From: Thermoplasmata archaeon
GTDB lineage: Archaea > Thermoplasmatota > Thermoplasmata > Thermoplasmatales > Thermoplasmataceae
Reading direction: 5' to 3'
Assembly (NCBI GenBank): GCA_021835185.1
Contig: JAKBQO010000042.1
Location: forward strand, 1 to 10,636
Length of the DNA: 10,636 bases
Part shown: positions 1-7,412 of the stretch, one piece after another
How positions within the stretch are numbered: the first letter of the stretch is position 1
Layout: each line of letters opens with the position of its first letter
The notes under the pieces: generated by a model
The model's database searches: none
Told to the model about the DNA's origin: nothing
Seen by the model: only the letters and a program-made list of their open reading frames with translations
Position numbers and translations under genes: made by a program

Positions 1-1571
1 CCTCCAAAGTTGGATTCACCAAGGTATGAGAGAATAGTTAATGCAATTATTAAAAGTGGCACCCAGTATCCGCCTTGTATATTTTCCTTTGTGAATATAT
101 TGTCAACATGATGAAATGCAAGGAATACCAGATAAACAGCGAAGCCGGCAAATAATATTATAGCGATATACGCAACGGTTGGCCACCCGGTCCAGTAGAC
201 TATCAGGGAAGCACCTATAAAAGCAACAGGTGAGAGGATACGTGCGTATGGCAGTTTAAATGGCCTCTTCAGATCAGATGCCTCTCGCCTCAGTACCATT
301 AATGTTGAACCACCCAGTATATAAGTAAAGCCTGCCACACCGGAAACAAGGCCAACAACCACATACCAGCTTGGCAATGGCACCAGGAAAATTAAACCCA
401 GAACAAGGCTTATTAATAATGAAAATACTGGAACCCCTGTCCTTTTGCTTACCTTTCCAAACGTACGGGGAAAATATCCAATTTCTGCCAGGCCATACAG
501 AGATCGGGTAGCGGTCCCTGCTGCAATATTAAGTGTTCCGGCAGGTGATATATATGCATCTGCATAGAGAAGGTATGTTAACACAGCCAGAATGGCTAGG
601 CTGGAGGATTTTGCCAGGAATGCAAAAGGAGCGCTATCAATGCTTTTTGCGTATGTTCCGGCAGAAGCTGACGAAAGCCCCAGCCACCCACCTGATGCAG
701 TTAACAGTGATGGGTTGATGGCGGAAATGAAGGCAAACTGTAGCAGCACATAAACTACTATAGATGTCAGCATAGCATAAATTAATGCCCTCGGTATGTC
801 CCTCTGTGGATTTTTTGCCTCCCCTGCAAAATTCAATGTATGCCTGAATCCTAAATATGAAAAGACTATCCCATCAGTTGATATGGCTTCAAACACTAAT
901 GAAATATTGTTATGTGGAAGAAATCCACCTAATGCAGGATTGTTAAAGTTCCCTGCATGGAATAACAGGAAAACCATCAGTATTATGGTAATTGATGGAA
1001 TGATGAGTTTCCACCAGGTGATGCCCTGGTTTGTCTTCCCCATTAACTTTACGCCAAAATAGTTCAGAAAATAAAAACCCGCTATCAGTGCAGCTGCAAT
1101 AAGAATGCCGTAGCCTGATAATAGGGTAACACTTGACGAGGGGTCAAGTGGATTTTTTGCGTAGTATATGAGTGCTGGTTTTGTTATATATGATCCGGCA
1201 TATGTTATAGCGGCTTCAGCTTCCAGGGCGGGTGCTGCAACCCTTGCCGCAAAATATCCCCATCCAAAAAAAAGCCCTGCAATGCCTCCATGGGAATAAT
1301 GCCCGTATCTTGTTATAAATCCACTTCTGGGTATCATTGCACCTATTTCGGCATATACAAGTACCAGAACCAGGACTATAGCACCCCCTATTATCCAGGA
1401 CAGTATAGCAGCAGGGCCAGCTGTGCCAGCAGCTGCTGATTCGGCAAAGAGCCATCCTGATCCAATTATAGCGCCAAGGCTTAAGAAATATAAATCCCAT
1501 GAAGTAAGCACTTTCTTTAATTTTTTATCATTGGATATAGAACCTGAATGCAGGCTATCAGTATCGCGCAT
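1..1571 (-). CDS. APC-superfamily amino acid permease, C-terminus beyond window
   Basis: I translated this reading frame from the reverse strand; it is open from 1571 to base 1, giving 523 residues with no stop. It is a polytopic membrane protein of the amino acid-polyamine-organocation (APC) superfamily, probably importing an amino acid or related solute by proton symport. Helix 1 carries the helix-breaking motif SLGAIIGSGW (residues 31-40), used in this family for substrate binding. The helix 6 region reads GIVFSYLGF, followed by the cytoplasmic signature GEAKNPQRDIPRAL. A Ser/Ala/Gly-rich loop (SGGWLGLSSASAG) follows helix 7. The start at 1571 is preferred because a TATA-like box lies about 26 bases upstream and the first 24 residues are hydrophilic, as usual. 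An in-frame ATG at 1646 would add 25 residues but would put the TATA box inside the gene. Substrate unknown. Confidence 0.88.
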   Translation of the reverse strand, partial: MRDTDSLHSGSISNDKKLKKVLTSWDLYFLSLGAIIGSGWLFAESAAAGTAGPAAILSWIIGGAIVLVLVLVYAEIGAMIPRSGFITRYGHYSHGGIAGLFFGWGYFAARVAAPALEAEAAITYAGSYITKPALIYYAKNPLDPSSSVTLLSGYGILIAAALIAGFYFLNYFGVKLMGKTNQGITWWKLIIPSITIILMVFLLFHAGNFNNPALGGFLPHNNISLVFEAISTDGIVFSYLGFRHTLNFAGEAKNPQRDIPRALIYAMLTSIVVYVLLQFAFISAINPSLLTASGGWLGLSSASAGTYAKSIDSAPFAFLAKSSSLAILAVLTYLLYADAYISPAGTLNIAAGTATRSLYGLAEIGYFPRTFGKVSKRTGVPVFSLLISLVLGLIFLVPLPSWYVVVGLVSGVAGFTYILGGSTLMVLRREASDLKRPFKLPYARILSPVAFIGASLIVYWTGWPTVAYIAIILFAGFAVYLVFLAFHHVDNIFTKENIQGGYWVPLLIIALTILSYLGESNFG

Positions 1572-1590
1572 TTGAAAGTATGGAAAAACA

Positions 1591-1604
1591 TAATATAATA
1601 TTTT
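1591..1604 (-). promoter_or_regulatory. TATA box of the left-hand APC permease
   Basis: The minus strand reads AATATTATATT, centred about 26 bases upstream of the ATG at 1571. This is the spacing expected for a leaderless archaeal transcript. Bases 1592-1602 form an odd-length perfect dyad. Inferred from position and composition only. Confidence 0.5.
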
Positions 1605-1919
1605 CCCTGTAACTGCCAGACATATGTTGGCAATAGTATTATTCATAATATAAACTCCGGCCTCGGTGAAATGTTGAGGCGAAACGTTTTATTATGGACA
1701 ATGTTGTGAGGTTATTGTTTGAAAAGTTCTATCATTTAATGAAATAATTTATAATCTAACCTTACACCCTGCCTTTTATTTCCTGATAAAGCCTTATAGC
1801 TGCTGGACTTGTTTTCCACATTCTGTTTAACCTTATACCAGGAAGCCTCTATGATTTGCCATGAGGTAGTTCACCGCATATTATACTATAGTCCATGATT
1901 ACCTTAACGTGCCTGGAAT

Positions 1920-1936
1920 AATATTATTATAATATT
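1920..1936 (+). promoter_or_regulatory. TATA region of the MFS transporter gene
   Basis: AATATTATTATAATATT is a 17-base odd-length perfect dyad centred 24 bases upstream of the ATG at 1952. Its position suits a TATA box for a leaderless mRNA. Symmetry in pure A/T sequence may be coincidental. Confidence 0.55.
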
Positions 1937-1951
1937 TAGTAATGTCACGGA

Positions 1952-3166
1952 ATGGTTTCATTTTCATCAGATATACGCAACAGGCAGGTAGTCATAGTAA
2001 GCCTTTCTTCTATGATGCGATCCCTGGGCATGGGTGCTTCATGGCCTTTTATGGCCATCTTCCTGAGCCTGTATATCCATCTAGCTGTTTACATTGTGGG
2101 AATCATATTTACACTTCTTTCACTGATGTCAATGGTATTCAGTATCCTGGGAGGGTATCTGGCAGATCTGAAGGGCAGAAAATTTACACTTATGCTTGGA
2201 AGCATTTCCGGTATTTTTATTTACCTTTCCATTGCCCTAACATTTCTGTTCCACATCTATACTTTAACCATTATATTATTTATATTCTCATCATTTTCAG
2301 GGTCTCTTGTTTACCCTTCGGCCAGTGCCCTTATTGCAGATGTAACTAACCCGGAAAGCAGGGAAGGCGGTTATTCAATATACAGGATACTGTCCAATGT
2401 GGGATGGGCTGTCGGGCCGTTGATGGGTTCTTTTATTTATTCTACAGGCATTATTTACATATTTTATGCTTTAGTTGTGGCAAGCATCCTGCAGACTATA
2501 ATAATTCTTTTTGTAAAGAAACAGAATGTGCTTAAAACAGGAAAAGGAACGAGAAACCCGTTTCTTGTGTATGATAAATACCTGTTTATTTTCAGTATTG
2601 CAACTTTCTTCATAATACTGCTTTCCTCACAGTTTTCGGTCTCACTTCCATTGTACAGCGAGATTGCAATAAAAATTAACGTTGCAGACCTTGGCTATAT
2701 TTACGCGATTAACGGATTGGTTGTGGTTATCGGCCAGTATCCCTTAATTCAGCTATTTGCCCGTTTCGGGGATCTCATTACCTTCATAGCCGGGGCACTT
2801 TTTTATGCCCTAGGTTATTTTATAATAGCATTTTCAACCAATTTATACGGGTTAATGTTTGATATGGTTATTATAACAATGGGAGAAAACCTGACTACAC
2901 CTACAATTAATACTGTTATATCAAAAATGTCTCCTCCTGGAAAAACAGGAAGGTATATGGGATTTAACTCAATGGTAAATTCCATAGGGCGGGCATTCGG
3001 GCCATCCATGGGAACATATATAATGTATACATTCCATTATAACGGGCTGGCAACATGGTCTCTCATAGCTATATTTGGCGTATTCTCTGCGATTGTCATT
3101 GTAATATTTGCAATAAGCTACAATAAATCTGGAAATACATACATTGCAAGGGGAACAAAAACCTGA
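1952..3166 (+). CDS. Major facilitator superfamily transporter, 12 TM
   Basis: The protein has 404 residues and about twelve hydrophobic helices, the usual size of a 12-helix MFS carrier in the cytoplasmic membrane. The loop between helices 2 and 3 carries motif A as GGYLADLKGRKFTL (residues 67-80). Helix 5 has a motif-C-like GWAVGPLMGS (151-160), typical of drug/proton antiporters, and the C-terminal half echoes it as GRAFGPSMGTY. A multidrug or metabolite exporter is therefore likely, but the substrate cannot be assigned. The start at 1952 is preferred because a TATA-like region is centred 24 bases upstream. An ATG at 1942 opens a different frame that lacks membrane-protein character. The gene stands alone on the plus strand, divergent from the first permease and convergent with the second. 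Confidence 0.9.
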   Translation: MVSFSSDIRNRQVVIVSLSSMMRSLGMGASWPFMAIFLSLYIHLAVYIVGIIFTLLSLMSMVFSILGGYLADLKGRKFTLMLGSISGIFIYLSIALTFLFHIYTLTIILFIFSSFSGSLVYPSASALIADVTNPESREGGYSIYRILSNVGWAVGPLMGSFIYSTGIIYIFYALVVASILQTIIILFVKKQNVLKTGKGTRNPFLVYDKYLFIFSIATFFIILLSSQFSVSLPLYSEIAIKINVADLGYIYAINGLVVVIGQYPLIQLFARFGDLITFIAGALFYALGYFIIAFSTNLYGLMFDMVIITMGENLTTPTINTVISKMSPPGKTGRYMGFNSMVNSIGRAFGPSMGTYIMYTFHYNGLATWSLIAIFGVFSAIVIVIFAISYNKSGNTYIARGTKT

Positions 3167-3198
3167 ATTATCAACATTAATAACATTATATATTTTAG

Positions 3199-3226
3199 AA
3201 AAATAAGAAATTCACAATCTAAAAAA
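3199..3226 (-). terminator. Possible oligo-T terminator of the 471-aa permease gene
   Basis: In the 119-base convergent gap the minus strand has a T6 run (3221-3226) and a T5 run (3199-3203), 60-90 bases past the stop at 3286. Archaeal RNA polymerase terminates at T tracts. No strong stem-loop is present, so the call is tentative. The plus-strand gene has only a T4 run here. Confidence 0.25.
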
Positions 3227-3285
3227 TTAATACATGATGTTAATATTAATTTCCTGTATTTAGCCTCATAGCAATAATGTCACAA

Positions 3286-4701
3286 TTATTTTGGTTCCAG
3301 TGCCTCCTCCTCTATGGACATTTTAGCTGCATTTCTTACCTTATCTGGATGTATTTTGTACTCAATAAAGGTTAAAATCCCGGCAATGGGAATCCATGAA
3401 ATTCCAATATAAACGGCAAGATTCTCCGGGTATTTACCTGGCGATATTACTGTGCCTGCCATTATTATAACGAGAATTACAATACCAATAACAGGAATAA
3501 TTAAATGCTCAATCACCTTAAATTTGTGTATGCGCCTCATCATTACAGGCAGTGATATTGAAGCTATAATATGCTCCACATAAGCTGCATAGGCATTGAT
3601 AAGCAGCATCATAAGTCCACCCTTCACAGGCCCGAATAATACACCAAAGATTATTGCAATTACAAGAGAAAATGCAAATATTGCAAGTGCGGCATTTGAT
3701 GGAGTTTTGTATTTTTTATGAATCCTCCCTATACTTTCAGGGAGAAAGAGAATTCCATCCCTTGCAAAACTGTAAAAAATTCTGGAATCCGCATTGCTTA
3801 CAGATATATTATATCCCATAAAACTGTTCACAGTAACCAGAATCAGCAGGATGTATATTACAGGGTTGAGTTTCCTGAAGAGAATGATACCGGGGTCAGG
3901 GCTGGTTGCAAATGATGCCATAGCAGATGGTCCCCATCCGATTGTAAATGCATATGATACAATGATAAGTGTTATTCCTGAGAGTATTACTGTTCCTATA
4001 AGGGCCTTTTTAATTGTCTTCTGTGGCGATACTGCCTCTTCTCCCATTGCAGTTATAGAAACAGTGGTGCCGAAATAAAGAATCATGGAGTAAATCATGG
4101 CAAAAAGAAGCTGAGATGCACCTGAAACATACTTTGTTGTAAAGACAGCCAGAGTATTCAGGTTTCCTGCATGAATTATTATAAGAGCAGAGCCAATAAG
4201 AAGAACTGCAACTTCTATCACGCCTCCTGCTATCTGGTAATCCGTGGATACCTTCATGCCCCGATGGGTGAAAATAAATGATATAAGGGCAGCAAAAAAG
4301 GCAACAGGAAGCCAGAAAACAATGCCTTTATAAGCAGGGTCGAGCAGGGTTATAAAAGCTGCAAGCCCCAGAAATCCGAAGCTGCCATATCCAATTAACC
4401 CGTAAAAAGCCATATTCCACGCCTGAAATGTTCCGGCTATCCCTCCCAGGCCTTTCCCGGCAAATGTATAGTACGACCCGGCTGAATTCACATGCTTGGA
4501 AAATTGATAACCGGTATTCATAATAAAGAGGTATGCAAAAACGCCAAGCAACAGTGCAAGTGGAGTGGCCCCCAGTGCATATTCTACTACTCCAGTTAAT
4601 AAATATGCAGCATCTGCTGCAACAGAGAGAGTACCCATCGCCTGCCACACTAATCTGAAACCTCCAAGTGAATTTCTCTTTAATTGATCCACTTCAACCA
4701 T
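3286..4701 (-). CDS. APC-superfamily permease, short form
   Basis: This 471-residue polytopic membrane protein has about twelve hydrophobic helices and resembles APC-superfamily amino acid permeases. Support comes from AGSYYTFAGKGLG (74-86), equivalent to the helix 2-3 region, and from the helix 6 region ending in MGEEAVSPQKTIKKAL (219-234), which matches the EEA-x2-P signature of the family. Helix 1 (QAMGTLSVAADAAYLL, from residue 20) lacks the usual G-x-x-x-G-x-G break. The family assignment is good, but transport mode and substrate are open. The C-terminus is charged and cytoplasmic (IEEEALEPK). It lies 44 bases downstream of the MFS exporter on the same strand, and a TATA-like box in that gap suggests its own transcript. 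Confidence 0.85.
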   Translation of the reverse strand: MVEVDQLKRNSLGGFRLVWQAMGTLSVAADAAYLLTGVVEYALGATPLALLLGVFAYLFIMNTGYQFSKHVNSAGSYYTFAGKGLGGIAGTFQAWNMAFYGLIGYGSFGFLGLAAFITLLDPAYKGIVFWLPVAFFAALISFIFTHRGMKVSTDYQIAGGVIEVAVLLIGSALIIIHAGNLNTLAVFTTKYVSGASQLLFAMIYSMILYFGTTVSITAMGEEAVSPQKTIKKALIGTVILSGITLIIVSYAFTIGWGPSAMASFATSPDPGIILFRKLNPVIYILLILVTVNSFMGYNISVSNADSRIFYSFARDGILFLPESIGRIHKKYKTPSNAALAIFAFSLVIAIIFGVLFGPVKGGLMMLLINAYAAYVEHIIASISLPVMMRRIHKFKVIEHLIIPVIGIVILVIIMAGTVISPGKYPENLAVYIGISWIPIAGILTFIEYKIHPDKVRNAAKMSIEEEALEPK

Positions 4702-4721
4702 AGAGGCTTAAGATATATCTA

Positions 4722-4730
4722 TATTTAAAA
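4722..4730 (-). promoter_or_regulatory. TATA box of the 471-aa permease gene
   Basis: The minus strand reads TTTTAAATA, 21-29 bases upstream of the ATG at 4701. Between it and the start lies a 10-bp perfect palindrome, AGATATATCT (4711-4720). The spacing suits leaderless transcription. Confidence 0.55.
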
Positions 4731-4745
4731 CTTTATAGGCGAAAA

Positions 4746-6179
4746 TTAACTTTCTATTTTAGTTTTCTTCATAAAAGCAGTAAATATAAATCCGAGGATA
4801 ACGAATATTACACCGATTAGATATATATAATTATACGCCGTACTATCAGGGAAAGGTAGCTGGATTTTTGTCGGTATGCCATTTATTATCTGTACACCAA
4901 CAGTTACCTTTAGTGTATACATTGTTTCAAGTGCTCCTCCCACAGCTGGAGCAATGGACATTCCAATATCCCTGAATACCGTATTCATTCCTGTAGCTTC
5001 TCCGGCATTTGCCCTTGGCGTGGATGTTAAAAGTACGTTTATAATTCCTACCAGCATTAAAGAAATCCCTGCGCCAACGAACATGGTGTCCAGCAGAATT
5101 TCCGGTATAGTTGCCCGGTATAAGTACAGCAACCAGAATCCTACAATGTCAACTGAAAGGCCTATAATGATGGATAGCCGGGGGCCCCTGTGCTTTATAA
5201 TTCTGGCGGCAACGGGTGCAAAAACCATATTCATAACTGTAGCAGGAAACATTATCAAGCCGGAATAAAATACGGTCTTCCCGAATCCCACAGGAGACGG
5301 ATCCTGCAGAAGCGTAGGAACGGTAAAGAAAAGGAAATACATGGCAGCCATTGCAAATAATCCTACTATATTGGAAAGGAATATGTTCCGTTTCTTCAAT
5401 AGTTTCATGTTTATAAAAGCATATTTGTAATGGCTTTCAAAATATGTAAATGCCGCGAAGAGGATGAATGCCAGGATAAACATTCCAATTATAAGATGTG
5501 AGTACCATCCATAATGTTCACCTTCGGACAATCCGAATATAAGCAACACAAGCCCTGCACCCAGCATTGAAACACCGGCAAAGTCGATCTTCTGCTTGCC
5601 TGTTACAGTGTTTTCCCGTATGAATATGTACGTTAATATTAAGAGAATTATTGCTACAGGTATTGCTGTATGGAAATCCCACTGCCATCCAAGGGTTTCT
5701 GTTATGTATGACCCGAGAACCAGCCCTATGCCTGACCCTATTGCAAAAGTTGCACTCATTATTCCCTGTGCAAGTGCAAGTTTTTCCCTTGGAACAACGT
5801 CATTTATTATGGCAAAGGCTATTGGAATCATTCCAAAGCCGATCCCCTGAACAGCCCTTACAGCTATGAGCTCATCCAGCGTATGTGCAAACCCGCCGAA
5901 TGATATGGCAATTGTATATATTATTCCTAGAAGCAGGAAAACTTTTTTCTTTCCCACTATATCAGCCACCTTCCCGAAAATAGCAGCGGATACGGTACCT
6001 GTAATAATATAAGCAGTAAGTATCCACGAAACGTTGCTGTAGGTAGAGTGGAAAAATGTTATAAATACAGGAATTGCAGGGACAATCATAGTCTCTACAT
6101 AGATGATAAGCAGGCCGGAAAAAGCCATTAATGCAATGGTGATATTTATTGATCTCTTAGACATTTTAATTTCAGACAT
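4746..6179 (-). CDS. MFS exporter, DHA2-like, 14 TM
   Basis: From the ATG at 6179 this gives 477 residues, the size of 14-helix drug/proton antiporters of the DHA2 family. Seen in order: a helix 1 motif YVETMIVPAIPVF (27-39) followed by WILTAYIITG; motif A as GKVADIVGKKKV (69-80); motif B as RAVQGIGFGMIPI (108-120); a motif-C-like GSGIGLVLGSYIT (148-160) in which the usual Pro is Ile; and GWQWDFHTAIPVAI. It probably exports small or toxic compounds; substrate unknown. An ATG at 6212 extends the frame by 11 residues (MFIYKFYICKH), but that stretch is the TATA region itself, so 6179 is preferred. A third ATG at 6164 (MSKRS) is also possible. Confidence 0.9.
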   Translation of the reverse strand: MSEIKMSKRSINITIALMAFSGLLIIYVETMIVPAIPVFITFFHSTYSNVSWILTAYIITGTVSAAIFGKVADIVGKKKVFLLLGIIYTIAISFGGFAHTLDELIAVRAVQGIGFGMIPIAFAIINDVVPREKLALAQGIMSATFAIGSGIGLVLGSYITETLGWQWDFHTAIPVAIILLILTYIFIRENTVTGKQKIDFAGVSMLGAGLVLLIFGLSEGEHYGWYSHLIIGMFILAFILFAAFTYFESHYKYAFINMKLLKKRNIFLSNIVGLFAMAAMYFLFFTVPTLLQDPSPVGFGKTVFYSGLIMFPATVMNMVFAPVAARIIKHRGPRLSIIIGLSVDIVGFWLLYLYRATIPEILLDTMFVGAGISLMLVGIINVLLTSTPRANAGEATGMNTVFRDIGMSIAPAVGGALETMYTLKVTVGVQIINGIPTKIQLPFPDSTAYNYIYLIGVIFVILGFIFTAFMKKTKIES

Positions 6180-6190
6180 ATGTTTGCATA

Positions 6191-6206
6191 TATAAAATTT
6201 ATAAAT
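6191..6206 (-). promoter_or_regulatory. TATA region of the DHA2-like exporter gene
   Basis: On the minus strand TTTATAAAT lies about 20-27 bases upstream of the ATG at 6179. Bases 6191-6203 (TATAAAATTTATA) are an odd-length perfect dyad. This placement is the main argument against the upstream ATG at 6212. Confidence 0.5.
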
Positions 6207-6240
6207 AAACATTTTTTAAAACGAAACAATACAAATCCGT

Positions 6241-6280
6241 ATTCAATATTAAAAAATTTGATAAATAAATTCAATATTAA
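6241..6280. repeat. 12-bp direct repeat upstream of the exporter gene
   Basis: ATTCAATATTAA occurs at 6241-6252 and again at 6269-6280, 28 bases apart start to start. It sits in the 105-base gap between the phosphoesterase stop and the exporter promoter, 35-75 bases upstream of the TATA region. It could be a regulator binding site; AT-rich chance similarity is the alternative. Confidence 0.45.
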
Positions 6281-6284
6281 GACT

Positions 6285-7385
6285 TTATACGACGAGTACA
6301 GGAATCTCCATTTCTTCCCTTAAAAGGCCACTATGTGCACCCTTCATCGTATATTTTCTCTGATTGAGGGGAAAATGGTATATGTCATTGTTTTTAGCAA
6401 TCCCAATTACCCCCGGAAGGTTGCTCAGTGTATTTGCATCCACTTTTCCAAGAAGCTGGTAGTAATTCTGGCTTCCCTTTTCCACTAATTCCAGGTTGGT
6501 ATAATGCTCTTCCAGATAGTCTTTAATATCCTTCCTGTTTTCCAGGAATAATGCACGTGAATCTCCATATGGTGGGAGTATCGAGATGTCCCTGAGCCCG
6601 GAATCATTGCCGAGATTTATTGTATTTCCAACCTCAACATGGCCATGGTCAGCTGTTATAACATAATCATATTCAGGATATTTTTTCATGATCATAGAAA
6701 GCTGCTGAAGTATATACCTCGCGTTTTCAATGGTATATGGATTGTTCGGACCAAGTTTGTGTGCTATCTGGTCAACATCAGCTGCATAATAGGAAATGAA
6801 ATCCCTTCCCTGCTTTAAATTTTCTTCAAGGACATAGAAGCTGTGCACCATATTTGCATATGTGTCGGTTGTATTGTCTCCATATAAAATATTTGAGAAT
6901 GATGTTTTGTTAATAAACCCCGGAATAATATTAACGGTAGAATAGCCTGCACGATTTAATGATGTTACCTTAGACTCAAAATTAAATATGCTGCTCATTG
7001 GATATGCCTTTTCCATTGAATCCCGCATATATGCAGCGGATGAAGTATAGCCCAGTATATTCACTATAGAGCCCAGCTGTTTGATATACAGCTGATATCC
7101 TATAATCCCGTGTTGCCCTGGAAATTTATTCAGAAAAAATGATGACAATGCATTTGATGTGGTTGAAGGAAAAACTGATGTGCCTTTAATCTCATTTTTA
7201 AACTCAATGCCTGTTTGCCTGTATATATTCCACCCAAGGCCATCCAGCAATATGAAACAGAGTTTTTTATTTTTATAATTCAGGCCAATGCCCTCCGATT
7301 CTGTACGCAATCCAAAATGCCCGAATATATCGCTTGAAAGGTTTACCAGTGTCTTTTCTTCCGGCAAAATAAAATTTTTATCCAT
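6285..7385 (-). CDS. Alkaline phosphatase superfamily phosphoesterase/phosphodiesterase
   Basis: This 366-residue protein has no signal peptide and is probably cytoplasmic. It carries the ordered metal-site motifs of the alkaline phosphatase/nucleotide pyrophosphatase fold: FILLDGLG with Asp48, VFPSTTSNA with the likely nucleophile Thr75 or Thr76, QHGIIGY (91-97), ADVDQIAHKLGP with Asp205 and His209, VITADHGH with Asp246 and His247, and GAHSGL with His351. A two-metal phosphomonoesterase or phosphodiesterase is therefore expected; the substrate is not evident. The start is 24 bases behind the cbiA stop on the same strand, so co-transcription is plausible. A TATA-like AATATATTA at 7404-7412 could also drive it alone. 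The context allows, but does not show, a role in nucleotide-loop or other cobalamin-related phosphate chemistry. Confidence 0.85.
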   Translation of the reverse strand: MDKNFILPEEKTLVNLSSDIFGHFGLRTESEGIGLNYKNKKLCFILLDGLGWNIYRQTGIEFKNEIKGTSVFPSTTSNALSSFFLNKFPGQHGIIGYQLYIKQLGSIVNILGYTSSAAYMRDSMEKAYPMSSIFNFESKVTSLNRAGYSTVNIIPGFINKTSFSNILYGDNTTDTYANMVHSFYVLEENLKQGRDFISYYAADVDQIAHKLGPNNPYTIENARYILQQLSMIMKKYPEYDYVITADHGHVEVGNTINLGNDSGLRDISILPPYGDSRALFLENRKDIKDYLEEHYTNLELVEKGSQNYYQLLGKVDANTLSNLPGVIGIAKNNDIYHFPLNQRKYTMKGAHSGLLREEMEIPVLVV

Positions 7386-7403
7386 GCTTCCATATGTTTT
7401 TTT

Positions 7404-7412
7404 AATATATTA
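7404..7412 (-). promoter_or_regulatory. Possible internal TATA box before the phosphoesterase gene
   Basis: The minus strand reads TAATATATT, 19-27 bases upstream of the ATG at 7385, overlapping the cbiA stop codon. No convincing Shine-Dalgarno site precedes that ATG, so a separate leaderless transcript is possible inside an otherwise operon-like arrangement. Confidence 0.35.

Larger units (their letters stand above)
1572..1951. other. Divergent intergenic region with hairpin and possible decayed ORF
   Basis: The gap separates the leftward permease from the rightward MFS gene and holds promoters for both. Bases 1660-1680 can form a hairpin with a 5-bp stem (GCCTC/GAGGC) and an 11-base loop, conspicuously GC-rich for this context. 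On the minus strand, 1765-1848 is open and reads WKTSPAAIRLYQEIKGRV near its end. With one in-frame TAG (1849-1851) it connects to an upstream ATG near 1895. This could be a remnant of a lost gene or insertion sequence, but I do not recognise a family and chance is possible. No tRNA was seen. Confidence 0.4.

Noticed and set aside
533..1062. Plus-strand frames of 61 and 88 residues (533-718 and 796-1062)
   Set aside because: Both lie antisense within the permease coding region and show no domain or promoter signal.
1216..1500. 94-residue minus-strand frame
   Set aside because: It is a frame-shifted shadow of the APC permease that I translated through the same bases.
1942..2349. 135-residue plus-strand frame opening at an earlier ATG
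   Set aside because: It overlaps the MFS gene in another frame and is rich in Cys, His, Tyr and Pro. The MFS frame is far longer and has family motifs.
4876..5268. 130-residue plus-strand frame opposite the DHA2-like exporter
   Set aside because: It is the antisense of a clear transporter with conserved motifs, and it has no promoter or recognisable domain.
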